Assembly (NCBI GenBank): GCA_021292165.1
Contig: JAHFWL010000231.1
Location: 62,001 to 126,000 of the forward strand
Length of the DNA stretch: 64,000 bases
Direction: 5' to 3'
From: Shinisaurus crocodilurus
Taxonomy: Eukaryota; Chordata; Lepidosauria; Squamata; Shinisauridae
Shown here: positions 1 to 10,737 of the stretch, piece by piece
Layout: every line of letters begins with the position of its first letter
Numbering within the stretch: position 1 is the stretch's first letter
Translations under genes and position numbers: made by a program
The notes under the pieces: model-generated
The model's database searches: none
What the model saw: the letters and a program-made list of their open reading frames with translations, nothing else
What the model was told of the DNA's origin: nothing

Positions 1-45
1 GTTGTAGGCCAAAAACATCTGGGGACCCAAGGTTGGAGAACACTG
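1..45. mobile_element. Right half of palindromic 135-bp hAT-like MITE, cut by window edge
   Basis: The first 45 bases match the right arm of the two complete copies at 2,979-3,113 and 13,149-13,283. They end in the same GGAGAACACTG terminus. The left arm lies outside the window. It is a non-coding, non-autonomous DNA transposon fragment. Confidence 0.85.
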
Positions 46-1364
46 CTCCAGACCATTGATTCTTGCCTCAAGGTTCCTGATCTGAAAAGTGAAAACTTTA
101 TTGGTTCAGAGAAGTCAATTAGAAGTGTAAGTGCACTAAAGTCACCCCCACCCCCACCCCATGTTCAGATCATCGTCATTAGCTGAACATCAATTTTATT
201 TGGTCACATAGGAAAAGATCCCCAAGCCCAGAAGAACAATGTCAAAGACACTTACTCATCAAGGGCACAATTCTGAAGCAAGCGTCGGGCATAATTACTC
301 AGTGACATATGCCCTGTATCAATAGGGGGAATGAAAATAAAGAAAGGACATTAATCAGAACAATAATCAGTCAATGATGCAATAATGGCAATTTCACTCT
401 ACTTCGTTAGAACACCTCACGTCCAGGAAAACATCCAGGTAGTCACCCGTTCTGCACAGATTATATCATGAAAAATGAGGTAATGAGTCACATTTGGCAG
501 CTGGAGGGTTCCCCTGTACTGAAAAAAAGAAAAACTAATAAAAGGACACTAAATCTTGATATACTTATCGCATCAGGGCTGTCAGGACGGAATAAGCATA
601 TCTGAAAAAGTTTTGTTGATCTTACACTGAACTGCAGTTACTACTTTTGGTTAGTGAGGAGACAGCAAAGCAAGGAAGAAGTTGGCAATATCCAGAATTA
701 AGACTTAGTGCAGGCATAATGTTCCTTCCTTGATCTTTTGACCATAGTTAAGAGATGGGGAGTGCCCCTCAAGCTTATGCATTATGCCCCCTCCCTCATC
801 CTCCTCCCCTCTTGGCTGATGGTCTGCTCCTCCAATAACCCATTCGAATCCTGCCTCTTCTCTTTTCAGCATTAATATTCACCAAACTGAATGCTCATCA
901 GGTCAGAGTCTGAGATTCACATCTGACCTTGGTTTCATGCTCCAGTTAAAGATAACAGTGGTTAGTGCTTGACCATAGCCCAATCTAGGCATATGGCCTG
1001 CTTACATGAGGGCTAAAAGTGGGAAGGGGACATGGGTCCAAATGCAACACCCCCAATATCACTGTCCACAACCTTCCTTCATTGAGCAGGGTTGTCTGAA
1101 GGGGGACTTCCAGCTGCAGTCACTTGAACATGAGTCCAAGCCTCCACACAAGCAGGAACCCTGTTTTATCAGGGGTCCAAAGCACACGGAGGCTTCTACT
1201 TGTATTCAAAGAAACATTAGACGGCTCCTTCAGAACTCGCTGCTCAGCTCAACCCAGCAGGTTTCAAACCATTAGATGTGCACCAGAATCCTTCAGGTCG
1301 ACCTGAGACAACTATCAGGAGCTGAATTTATCCTGGATGAGCTTCCGGTCCTGTTTATGTAAAG
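46..1364. other. No gene or recognised repeat
   Basis: About 1.3 kb of mixed-composition DNA. The longest open frame (89 codons, from 1,006) has no recognisable domain and overlaps another frame of similar length, as expected by chance. Confidence 0.6.
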
Positions 1365-1435
1365 CAGGCGTCCACAACCTTTTCAACCCTAAGGGCCACA
1401 TAAGGTGTCTGTTGGGGTAGTGGGGGGGCCACAAA
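1365..1435 (+). mobile_element. Possible hAT (Charlie-like) terminal fragment
   Basis: The block starts CAGGCGTCCACAACCTTTTC and continues to a GGGCCACAT motif, a pattern typical of hAT/Charlie-type termini. No matching right end was found nearby, so this is at most a fragment. Confidence 0.35.
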
Positions 1436-1489
1436 TGCGTTCATGCATATGCACATTTACACACAACGCACAACATTGAGAACATTGGC

Positions 1490-1667
1490 AACTGTCTTAG
1501 ACTGAGTCAGACCATCTAGCCTAGGATTGTCGACGTGGACTGGCAGCAGCTCTCCAAGATTTCAGGCAGGTTTTTGTTTTTCCTGCCCTCCCTGTAGATG
1601 CCAGGGAATGAACCTGGGACCTTCTGCATGCAAAACATGTGCTCTACCCACTGAACCACAGCCCTCC

Positions 1668-1668
<1 letters not shown>
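1490..1668 (-). mobile_element. tRNA-derived SINE (tRNA-Ala-like head)
   Basis: Read on the minus strand, the right part resembles a tRNA head: a degenerate A box near the GTAGAGCACATG stretch and a B-box-like GGTTCATTCCC. It is followed by the body seen in the better copy at 28,632-28,829 (shared TTTCAGGCAGG and GACTGGCAGCAG-type motifs). It abuts the TC/AC microsatellite at its head end. It is diverged and not a functional tRNA. Confidence 0.65.
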
Positions 1669-1744
<76 letters not shown>

Positions 1745-1745
1745 C
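1669..1745. repeat. Compound (TC)n(AC)n microsatellite
   Basis: About 36 bp of TC repeats run directly into about 35 bp of AC repeats with one AT interruption. Long low-complexity frames on both strands here (Ser-Leu or Arg-Glu repeats) are artefacts of the repeat. Confidence 0.97.
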
Positions 1746-2436
1746 ACCACGACACTCACTCACTCATTCACTCACTCAAATCTGACATTTCAGAAGCCTG
1801 GTTTAAACCAACAGTCGTTGAAACTTCCATTCTGACACAACTCAGCCATCCAGCAATCCTGGCCCCTGGTTCTTCTCCATCCTCAAATCCACTTCTTTGC
1901 TGAAAGATCCTGATATCTCACAATCTGTTACCTGGAAATTTTTCAGAAAAAGGGGGAAAGAACCACAGGCTCCATAGAAGCCCCAATCCTAGAACATCCT
2001 AGAAAGCAGGCAGGAGCCTTTGAGCATTGTTCTAGGAATGAAGACTCTATGACAGGAACCATAAAGGCCATTTCTAGAACGTTTCCTCCTTTTTCTGGGA
2101 TTTTTTTTTTGGGGTGGTGGTCTTGGATCCTGCCAGCCAGGGCTTGCAGAGTCAGGGGCCTGCCTGTGTCCCACTTATTGTACTTTTTGCACCTTTGGTG
2201 TAAGACATCAAGGAGGTCTCTTCAGTATCTTTGAGGAAATAGACAGCTAAAATCTTCAGGATTATCTTGCAGAGGGGAAAATCCTGAGGGTGCTTCACAG
2301 GGTACTATCCCCTCTGAAAGTATTAATACTAATACAGGTGGGAGCTATGCATACGTGTCTATAACTAAGTACTATTTTTCAATTCAGAAAAAAACACAGA
2401 ACACCTCTATCTTCTAAGGCTGAAATGAGTTAATAA
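1746..2436. other. No gene or recognised repeat
   Basis: Non-repetitive DNA. A T10 run lies near 2,100. Opposing 61-codon frames overlap at 1,989-2,234 and neither shows a domain. Confidence 0.6.
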
Positions 2437-2720
2437 TAATACATAGATTTTATTTATTTATTTATTTATTTATTTATTATATTCCTACCCCGCCTTTTTT
2501 CCTGCAAGGAACCCATGCGGCTTACATAATCCTCCTCCTCCTCCTCCTCTTCTCCATTTTATCCTCACAACAACCCTATAAGGTAGGTTAGGCTGAGAGT
2601 CAGTGACTGGCCCAAAGTCACCCAGTGAGTTTCATGGCTGAGCGGGGACTAGAACCCGGAACTCCCGAGTCCCCAGTCCAACACTCTCACCACTATGCCA
2701 CATAGATTAATACATAGATT
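2437..2720 (-). mobile_element. Sauria-type SINE with 13-bp target-site duplication
   Basis: A minus-strand copy. The (TTTA)n tail is at 2,450-2,480. It is followed by the complement of the conserved body (CCCGCCTTTTTTCC, the CTCCTCCTC run, TTTATCCTCACAACAACCC, GGTTAGGCTGAGAG) and a tRNA-like head ending near 2,707. The sequence TAATACATAGATT occurs at 2,437-2,449 and again at 2,708-2,720, a good target-site duplication for LINE-mediated insertion. Sauria SINEs are known to be tRNA-headed with a Bov-B-like tail. Confidence 0.9.
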
Positions 2721-2727
2721 ATTGAAG

Positions 2728-2783
2728 GAAAAAAGGCGGGGTATAAATATAATAAATAAATAAATAAATAAATAAATAAATAG
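2728..2783 (+). mobile_element. 3' tail fragment of a Sauria SINE
   Basis: AGGAAAAAAGGCGGGGTATA followed by about nine AATA units. Only the last 56 bases of the SINE are present, in opposite orientation to the complete copy just upstream. Confidence 0.8.
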
Positions 2784-2978
2784 ATCGATGACTTGGTTGC
2801 CACCAAAAGCAGCATAACATCCTCTTCTCCTCCTCCTTGTCCTAGCAATATCTAGTTCACTAAAATTCATGGCAAGATGTCATTCGGCTGTGAGTTTCTA
2901 TGACTCCACAAATGGCAGCCCATGGAGAGGAGCTGGAATGGGAAAATTAATGTCACATCATGTTTTAGTCCATTAGAG

Positions 2979-3113
2979 CAGTGTTCTCCAACCTTGGGTC
3001 CCCAGATGTTTTTGGCCTACAACTCCCAGCATGCCCCAGCCAGCGTAGCTGGCTGGGGCATGCTGCGAGTTGTAAGCCAAAAACATCTGGAGACCCAAGG
3101 TTGGAGAACACTG
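2979..3113. mobile_element. Palindromic hAT-like MITE, 135 bp, complete
   Basis: A near-perfect inverted repeat. The arms start CAGTGTTCTCCAACC and end with its complement, with about 60 bp per arm around a short centre (AGCCAGCGTAGCTGGCT). The CAGTG terminus fits the hAT superfamily. The flanks CATTAGAG and CATTAAGA agree at five of eight bases and may be a decayed 8-bp duplication. Arm symmetry creates overlapping open frames on both strands, which are not genes. Confidence 0.85.
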
Positions 3114-3964
3114 CATTAAGAGGATACCTGGGAGAGCAGACGGTGAGGTGCAAGGTGCTTTGGGAGCAATTGCCCAACCTCCATATGTTTTAGTTTCAGC
3201 CTCAGGTTGGATGATGGCCAAAGATTCTCTTCCGGATCTGGGTACACGAACACTGGGTGTTTTTTGTTTGTTTTTGGACATGTTTCATCTCCTAGAGTGG
3301 CACACATAATGTCTTGTTCCTTTGAAAGTCATCCCTATTTAAATTACTTTTTCCCCCCTCCTTCAGTGCTTGCAGTGGGACTTTTTGGGGGTGGGGTGGG
3401 GGGGTTGTTTCCACCACCAATTTATCAGGCAGTTAAATACCTCATAGAACAAAGCCAACTAATTGTCCATTAGCTTCTTTGAATTGCTCACCTATTTACG
3501 GATGTCTACTTTGCAAAGATTTCCTCATTATAACAAAGGGGAAAGCTCTTCTTCACACTTGAGCATGGTATCGTGAGTTCTGAAGGAATGAGCATTTAAA
3601 CTCCAGGAAGCTCTGTTTAGATCAGGATATTTTAATCAAGTCATCCACAGCTAGGCTCTCAGTCTTGCCTAAGTGCCTGTGGTTTACAAGCATTGAGATT
3701 CCCACTGCTTTACGATGAAAGATCAGTTTGGTGTTGGACAGGGGACTAAAGGAAAGTATTGCATTGCCAGCTGCTCCCCTTCCTTTCTTTATGACTCACC
3801 CTAGATAGCCCCCATGCTTCAAAACGTCTTCCAGATATGTAAGACTATGTTGATATATCACAAAACATCAAGCGTGATAGAAAAAAAAAAGAAAGACTAT
3901 GCCCAACAGGAAGATCCTTCATAAAGGCAAAAAAAAAAAAAGAGTGTGTGCTTACACATAATTG
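3114..3964. other. No gene; A-rich runs only
   Basis: Non-repetitive DNA with A-rich runs near 3,882 and 3,930. No open frame over 102 codons and no domain seen. Confidence 0.6.
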
Positions 3965-4170
3965 GTGGTATCCAACTAGAGTCCCTCCACCGATGGAAGG
4001 GATCCATCAGTGGAATGGGGGAAGGGGGCAATTTTTGGTCATTCCCTCTCTCCCTCAAAACGTTCGGAGCAGATTTAGTGGAGGGCGGGGGGATTTAAGT
4101 GAGGGAGATTGCCAGAAATTGCCCCCTCCCCACTCTGCTGATGGATGCCTTCCATTGGGTTGGATGGCCA
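3965..4170. repeat. Imperfect inverted repeat (possible MITE core)
   Basis: The left arm (about 3,980-4,060, with GGATCCATCAGTGGAATGGG and GGGGCAATTTTTGG) is the imperfect complement of the right arm (about 4,095-4,165, with AATTGCCCCCTCCCCA and TGATGGATGCCTTCC). The centre is near 4,065-4,090. No clean terminal duplication was found. It adjoins a fragment of another repeat family. Confidence 0.55.
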
Positions 4171-4179
4171 TCTAAGTGC

Positions 4180-4305
4180 CTTGCCGAGCAAGAGGAATGT
4201 AGAGGCATCCTTTGCCTCTGTGCTCCTCCCACCCTCCGTAGGATGGCTATAATCCTCTGAGTTTGGGGGGGTTACAGGCAGCCCCACTGGACTGCGCCCT
4301 AAAGT
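4180..4305 (-). mobile_element. Fragment of unclassified hAT-like repeat R1
   Basis: The reverse complement shares blocks with copies at 19,123-19,775 and 44,690-45,120: AACTCAGAGGATTATAGCCA (versus AACTCAGAAGATTATGGGCA) and GGGTGGGAGGAGCACAGAGG. It is non-coding. The family is unnamed here; its hAT-like nature is inferred from the ends of the longer copies. Confidence 0.6.
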
Positions 4306-4938
4306 GCAGATTCCAAAGAACTACCCAATCCATACATTTGTATAACAGCCTAACAGGTGTGGGCCAAGTGTGTTGGCCTCAGAATTGAGTCTGAATGAAT
4401 GCAAGCATCCCTAATTTGTGTGTGTGTGTGTGTGTGTGTGTGTTTAAAAAAAGCATTTGCTCAATTAAAATACACATTTCTAAATGACTCTTCTCTTAAA
4501 TAAGATATTTTTAACACACCTGGATGCTTCCCCCCTTTCTTTATGTGAGAGCTGTGTCACAACATTTCGAGGTATGAAGTCTATCGGATAGCTACATTGC
4601 AATTGGAACATTGGTCTAGGAGTGTGGGATCAGATCAGTTTGCATTGGAATTCACAATGAACAAATTCTTCAAGTATCCCTAATGTCAATCCCTCTCCCT
4701 TCAGAAATGTTGCTGTATTTGTCACACATGGGAATGCATTTTTGCTTCCTTCACAATTCTGTAAATCTTCTGTCCTATCAGGAATCTGCAAAGCTTGCGT
4801 GGGAGTTTCATTTGAGGCAGAATTCAGTCACAACTGTAATGCAGAAGAAGCTTCTTTTTTAAGTACCTTCTCTTCTGAGAAACATTGCTCTAACATCTTC
4901 TTCCAGGCCATTGATTCTATTCCGAACCCATTAAACAA

Positions 4939-4973
<35 letters not shown>

Positions 4974-5647
4974 TTATAAATCACAAGAAGGAGGCACTGG
5001 CACAGAAGACGATGAACGGTTTAAAAGAAGCTCTTCGTGAATTAAAAAAATGAGACCATTAGTTGAAAAGCCCAGTTGCCTCTTAATTTCTAATAATTTT
5101 TCATCTGCTCAGATATTTTTCCTTTACAAGAGATTGATGTGTGAACTACATCACTGTGTCATAGGTACCAAGTAAGAACTATACAATTATATACAATAAT
5201 GAACCAAACTCTTTGTGTGGTCGGTGCAGTTGCCAAAGACATTGTATTTCTGTGTCAGCCCTTGAGAGTTCCAGCATATTATTGACCACCAAAAGAACCT
5301 TCTATTTATCTTTGTCTTCTAGTCCAGCACAGGTTTGTCAGGAGTAGGACTGCCGGCTGCCCCGTACTTTGTGTTCCTTCTCGAACTTGCTGTGTATTTA
5401 AAAAGGCACCGGAAGTAACTTCTGGGCAGTATCCAATGATGCCAGTCGGAGCATGAGGCCCACTGCTGCCTCTGTTCCCCACAAGGCTGGCCCTAATTAG
5501 CACTTTCAATTGTGTGCAAGCCCCGATATGAGCAGAAATGCACTCTCCTGTGAGTTCTGCCAACCTGCCCCCTTCCAGAAATTGCCAGATCACCATTGCA
5601 CAAGTGGTGGGGGCCATTTGCACAATGGAATTGGTGGAGCACAAAAG
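4306..5647. other. Mostly non-repetitive DNA with a (TG)n and an (AG)n microsatellite
   Basis: A (TG)n tract lies at about 4,417-4,443 and an (AG)n tract at about 4,939-4,970. CAAGCATCCCTAA near 4,404 and CAAGTATCCCTAA near 4,684 resemble right ends of the TAGGGATG hAT-like family, but no left ends are clear. The 103-codon frame at 4,742-5,053 runs through the (AG)n tract and has no domain. Confidence 0.5.
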
Positions 5648-5872
5648 AGCCAGTGTGGCGTAGTGGTGAAAGTGTTGGACTGGGACTCAGGAGATCCGGG
5701 TTCTAGTCCCCGCTCGGCCATGAAACTCACTGGGTGACTTTGGGCCAGTCACTGACTCTCAGCCTAACCTACCTCACAGGGTTGTTGTGAGGATAAAATG
5801 GAGAGGAGGAGGAGGATTATGTAAGCCACCTTGAGTTCCTTGCAGGAAAAAAGGCGGGGTATAAATGTAATA

Positions 5873-5914
<42 letters not shown>
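5648..5914 (+). mobile_element. Sauria SINE, full length
   Basis: Starts GAGCCAGTGTGGCGTAGTGG with a tRNA-like head (B-box-like GGTTCTAGTCCCC). The conserved body GTGACTTTGGGCCAGTCACT and GGGTTGTTGTGAGGATAAAA follows, then the AAAAAAGGCGGGG motif and an expanded (TAA)n tail. Flanks AATTGGTGGAG and AATTGGCAGAG may be a decayed target-site duplication. Confidence 0.93.
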
Positions 5915-6612
5915 TGGCAGAGGCATACATGCCCCATTGGAAACTGCCCTCTTATTGGAACTTACACCCTCTGCCCTGGAAACCCCTAGCTTTTAATTCC
6001 AGATGTGTGGGACAATCTGTATCCCGTGGATCAGTTGGAAGTAGGGATGCCACCTATTTTTATAATGACTTGGCCCATTGGTCAAAATTGATCTGTTCAT
6101 AATGCTCACCTTTGTAGTGAGCCTGGATTGACGTATTACAAATTCACTATTAGATTAGGAATTAATTGCAAGCTTTGTGCAGTAAAGTAGCACACAGATC
6201 CCACCCACTAAATTTTCAGTTGTCCTACCACCTAAACCATCCCAAGGTTTACTCAGAGCAATCCTATCATTCTTTTCACCACTGCAGCTCTGGTTCTGAA
6301 GAGGAAGAGGACTCAATAGGTCCATCTTCATACCAGCAATCAGTAATGGTGAGTAAACATCACATGGCATAATCACACAGGCAGGCCACATGAACACAAC
6401 TAATGAGGAAAGGGACCACATAATGTGGTGATGCCTGATGTCATGCCACACTACACAATTCTGAAATGAAGCTCTCAACATGCACCTTGATATTGTACAT
6501 GCACAAATACTTGTATACATGGAATGAGATTTCATATTAAAGGAGAACTCTTGTCCAAGCTCATGTGGACACTTTCATTACTTTCTGAGTAAATAACGAA
6601 TTGACTCAGGGT
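5915..6612. other. No gene or recognised repeat
   Basis: A 126-codon minus-strand frame (6,155-6,535) has no recognisable domain and is opposed by a frame on the other strand. Confidence 0.55.
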
Positions 6613-7392
6613 TAAGGATGTGTGAGGAATCTGATAGTGGGTGAAAATCTGATGGATTTTCATGATTCAGCCTCACAGACTCCAGTTCGCCAGCCCTGTG
6701 CTGGTGCCGACTCTGTATTGTGCAAGTTGAGCCAACTCACGCACTTCCGTCTCTAAGTGGGGCCATGATTTGCATATAAAAAAAAAAAACACCTAAGGAA
6801 ATTTGTGTAGGTTACACAATCTGCACAAATTGACACCTGAAAAGTATGTGGTCCTCATGTGATTTGCCCAAATTGGCCCTTTTTATGCATAGCACAATCT
6901 AGATCCACATGCTTTTTGGGTGCTGATTTGCACAAATGTGCAAAATACTGTGATTTGTGCAATTTGCACAAATTTATGCAAATTGCACAAACAGCGTGGT
7001 TTATACAAATTTCTTTTGTGTTTTCAAAAAAAATGTCCAAACTTCGGCCTGTCTTAGAGATTGAAGTCCATGGAAAAAAACTGACTTGGCAGTGCAGTTC
7101 TTGGCTAAAAAAAACCCCATACCAAAATGCATATTTCTAGATAAATTACTTTTATAAATATATATGTTAAAAGAAAATATATTTAGAAATGTGTACTCTG
7201 TGAGAAAATACATTAAAGAATAAATGCTAATCTCCATGGGTGCCCCCCCCCCCCAAGAAGTAAGAAAAAGAATAAGAAGGAGAAAGAGAAGGAAACATTG
7301 TAGATTGAGGTGGAAACAGGAGGGGACAGACTTATGAATGAACACATATGAAACTGTCATGGTCTGGAAATAGACTGGTCTGACCATCCCTA
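6613..7392. mobile_element. Fold-back hAT-like element, about 780 bp
   Basis: The left end TAAGGATGTGTGAGGAATC and right end CATCCCTA match the TAGGGATG family. The interior is AT-rich and rich in CACAAAT/TTTGTGC words on both strands, so the two halves are partly complementary. It closely resembles 47,602-48,248: both carry ATTTGCACAAA and a GCCTGTCTTAGAG motif followed by GAAGTCCATGGAA or GAAGTCCATAGAA. The flanks only weakly resemble a target duplication. No transposase frame is present. Confidence 0.65.
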
Positions 7393-7644
7393 TGTCAGGC
7401 CTAGTAGGAAATACATTATGAATCAAAAGAGTCTCGCACTCAGGTTCAACACAGATGTACATAAGTTGTTCTTCCCCGATGTGTGTTGGTGTTGACAGTC
7501 ATCATGTAATAGGAAAAGAGTAGAACTAAGATGTCTGAAAGGGTCCATTTTAGGATGGCCAGGCAGATAATGCTATTGGGGTGTATAGACATATCACATC
7601 CAATAAGGAAACAAAAAAATGTTGTGTTATGTCATCGTGGTTCT

Positions 7645-8167
7645 CTGGGGTTTGAAGTTCATTTCAGTTCATTTTTTAAAATCAGGATTTATCTAGTTCA
7701 CAGCTTCCAGACTGAACACAAACTCGGATGCAATCTGCAGTCAAAGTCTGTATACTTCTGAGCTTACAATGTAATTTCCAGACACCCCCCCCCTAAAAAA
7801 ATGCATTCAACAGCATGCGTACATTTGAAAAATGTGCATGAAAAAATGTGTACATTCGAAAAATACACACAAATACACTTTAATCAGTGGAAGAAGAATG
7901 CATACATTTCAGCGATGCACACACAACTGATTGGTATACAGTATTTAGAAAAATATGCATGAAAATACTCACGGATTTTCATGCGAAAAGATAAAAACAA
8001 AGCTCGCAATCTGATACAGATTTGAGTTGGAACAAGCATTGAGCAGGGGGTTGGACTCGATAGCCTTGTAGGCTCCTTCCAACTATGATCTATGAAATCT
8101 ATGAAGCTTCAAGATGGAATTCGGAGAACTTCAGCAAGCTCAAGTTTTGCTGACTTGCACATCCCCA
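7645..8167 (+). mobile_element. hAT-like MITE (F2 subfamily) interrupted by a CR1 tail
   Basis: Shares motifs with copies at 10,379, 37,982, 42,499 and 45,423: CAACAGCATGCGTACATTTG, AAAGCTCGCAATCTGATACA and GGAGAACTTCAGCAAG. It ends CACATCCCCA at 8,167. A CR1-derived 3' tail at about 8,038-8,096 sits between the words AACAAGC and GCTTCAAGATGG, which are adjacent in related copies, so it is a later insertion. The left boundary is approximate. Confidence 0.65.
8038..8096 (+). mobile_element. Short CR1-type LINE 3' tail
   Basis: ATTGAGCAGGGGGTTGGACT followed by the usual CCTTGTAGGCTCCTTCCAAC and a short ATCTATGAA repeat, which is the terminal part of CR1 LINEs. The same roughly 70-bp tail recurs at 24,155 and 40,267. 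Nested in a hAT-like MITE. Confidence 0.85.
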
Positions 8168-8884
8168 GCCAGGAATCTTGTGTCTTAAGGAAAGGATTTA
8201 GCCTAGTGAGCTACCTGGGATGCTCTTTGTGCAAGATTCCGAGTCCCCTACCAAGTGTAGAACATCAGCCCCTGAGATTGACAGGCAGTATGGAAGCCTC
8301 TGGAAGAAACAGCAGGAGCCCAGTCTTCTGCCCTTGCCTGAACAAAGCAGACTCCTGCATTTCAGGCTCCAGTTCCCTGGCATCTGCACCTGGCCTTAAG
8401 TACTTGAGAACACACTCCCCAGGGCTAGCCATCGTCCACAGCCCCAGCTGGACACTGAACATTGGCAGTGGAACCCTCACATTGCTGCAACATATCTACT
8501 AGGCCTCAACCCTTGACTTAAAAAGGTCCTAAAAGTTTTCTACCCTGATGCTGCAGTTAGTCCATTTAAAGGCCTCTTCTGGACAATTTTGATGTAGGGA
8601 GCACTGTTTGCTTTGTGGATTCGGGGATGAAAAGAAGCAGAGCTTGTGGTTTATTGCATAGCCTAATGTCTCCAGCTAGCCAACTGTTGCATCATTTTCC
8701 AATCAATGAACACTTGAGTGCTAGCAGATTGCCTGAAGGTTGAGTGCACAAAATACTGTAGGTGCTTTATGTGGCTCAGTGAAGGGGATGTAACAGTCAC
8801 AAAGAGGACAGTGAGAAGATAAGGCTGAAAAAGATCAACGCAGAAGAATGGCTTAGACTTGGCTGGTATAAAGAAAATAGTACT

Positions 8885-8888
<4 letters not shown>
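8168..8888. other. No gene or recognised repeat
   Basis: Only chance open frames occur, including the 3' part of a 136-codon frame (8,092-8,502) that begins inside the preceding CR1 tail and MITE. Confidence 0.55.
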
Positions 8889-8940
<52 letters not shown>

Positions 8941-8941
8941 A
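8889..8941. repeat. Compound (TC)n(TA)n microsatellite
   Basis: About 34 bp of TC repeats followed by about 18 bp of TA repeats. Confidence 0.97.
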
Positions 8942-10197
8942 TGGGCAGGTCACAATAAATACTCCCCCCACCCCCCAAAATACAAATGAGCAAGGCTCAG
9001 AAAGTGGCAAATTTGGTCATTTGTGGTGGCCTTAAGACAACGCCCCATAGCACAGAACACCTAAGAAGTACTAAAGGACTGAGAGAGGATTCTTAATTTG
9101 TGTGTTCAATTCCTCCCTAGTTATAAAGGTGCACTGATGATATCCTGCCCGATGTCCACCCATGGGTTAGGGAACCGTTACATTCTCTGGCTTCCCCCCC
9201 ACAAGCTCAGAGGAAGATACAGACAGGGAGGATGCATCTCTCAGAGATTTGCCCATGCCAGAAGATGTTGCTTTGCCAGACTCCTTAGATGATACACTCC
9301 CATGCTATCACTCCCATAATGTAAGAAGGGCTGGTGGCTGCATAATTCGGCTATGGCCCTTTAAGAGGATAGACAGCTCCCCAGAGGGACCATGACCAAC
9401 AGCAAGACCAGACCAGACACTCTTCAGAAGGCCTCAGAAGGCCTCAGCAGTCAGCACTCTGCTGAGGTAACAGCTCTAGATAGCACCTTCCACAGGATTC
9501 TGACTTTGCCTTCTTAGTTGTGACTCTGCTGTGTCAGCACATGCCTCTGCTGCAGTCAACTTCCCCTGTGCCTTGAGCTGTGACAGAAAATGAATTGCTC
9601 CCCCACGTGCTGAGTCCCAAAGAGAAGAGCTTGGAAGAGTCCCTGGACAATAAAGGGTCCCTGGGCTCCAGAGTGACTACTGATCTAGTCTAGTCATTGT
9701 TTCCATTCACTGGGATGGACTGCTTCCTCTGTATGAAGAAACATTTTCCTGCCTGGTCAAAAATAGTTCTTATACATTCCAGCTTCTGAATCTTAATGCA
9801 TTCCCTGGTCCTGGTTCCTGCTTTATTCTCTGACTTTACTCTTGCTATTGACTTTTGGCCTTCAAGTTCTTGCTCCTGGTTCCTAGACCCAAGTCTCACA
9901 TCGTAGAACTGGCATTGCAAGTCAATTGTACATCTTTACTCATGTCTAATGGTCCAATCCTTGCAGCAGATTAAGCATACAATTCAAAGTCCAAGCAGAA
10001 TCGCAAAATATGATCCTTTCTTGAATTTGTATTGAGACACAATCTGAGCCCAAGTTTGGGTTTGTGGTGGGAAAGGCATGTGCCGCTGCAGCGAGAAAGA
10101 CAAACCTTGCTGGGAATTATTAGGAAAGAGGTAAAAACAAACAAACAAACAAACAAAAAAGAAGAAGAACAGTAGGCATTATAACCCTATACTATAA
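8942..10197. other. No gene; unclassified DNA
   Basis: The interval 9,100-9,690 is GC-richer than its surroundings and has no open frame of note. It may be an old LTR or transposon remnant, but I could not find paired ends. A (CAAA)n run is at about 10,137-10,158. Confidence 0.45.
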
Positions 10198-10378
10198 ATT
10201 CATCTATTCATTTATTTAGAACACTTATATCCCATCTTTGTTTAAAAGTCCAAGGTAGCTAATGGTATAAAATCAAGACCAAGATATAACAATAACAAGT
10301 CTAAAAGCAGGATTAAAGGCCTAGAAGCAGACACCGTAGAAGAAAACATAAAAACAAAAAGGACAGCATACATTAAAA
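10198..10378 (-). mobile_element. L2-like LINE 3' tail (minus strand)
   Basis: TTCATTTATTTAGAACACTT followed by ATATCCCATCTTTG and an A-rich body containing TAAAACCAAG-type words. This is the usual reverse-oriented layout of an L2/CR1-group 3' end with its short AAAT-type tail. Confidence 0.5.
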
Positions 10379-10737
10379 TAGGGAAGTATGAGGAATTTGT
10401 TTCAGTTCATTTTTGATAATGATTTACCCAGGTTGCACCTTCTGGACTGAACATGGACTCACTCAGCCACAATGTACAGTCCAAATCCGTACTTTTCCAA
10501 GCTTGCAATGTGATTCATGGATCAAAACAAATGTGTTCTACAGCATGCATATATTTCAAAACTGTGCACAATTGATGCGTACATTTGGAAAAAATATGCC
10601 CAAAAATTTGCAGATTTTCGTGTGAAAAAACAAAACAAAGCTCGCAATCTGATACAGACTTGAGTCAGAATGAGCTTCACCATGAAATTCAGGGAACTTC
10701 AGCAGGCTTGAGTTTTGCAGATTCACACACATACCTA
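10379..10737 (+). mobile_element. hAT-like MITE (F2 subfamily), complete
   Basis: Starts TAGGGAAGTATGAGG and ends ACACACATACCTA. The interior shares CTACAGCATGCATATATTTC, AAAGCTCGCAATCTGATACA and GGGAACTTCAGCAGG with the sister copies. The flanks CATTAAAA (10,371-10,378) and GATGAAAA (10,738-10,745) agree at six of eight bases, consistent with an 8-bp hAT duplication. No transposase is encoded. Confidence 0.7.

Noticed and set aside
8092..8502. 136-codon open frame
   Set aside because: It begins inside a CR1 tail and a MITE and continues into unclassified DNA; no domain.
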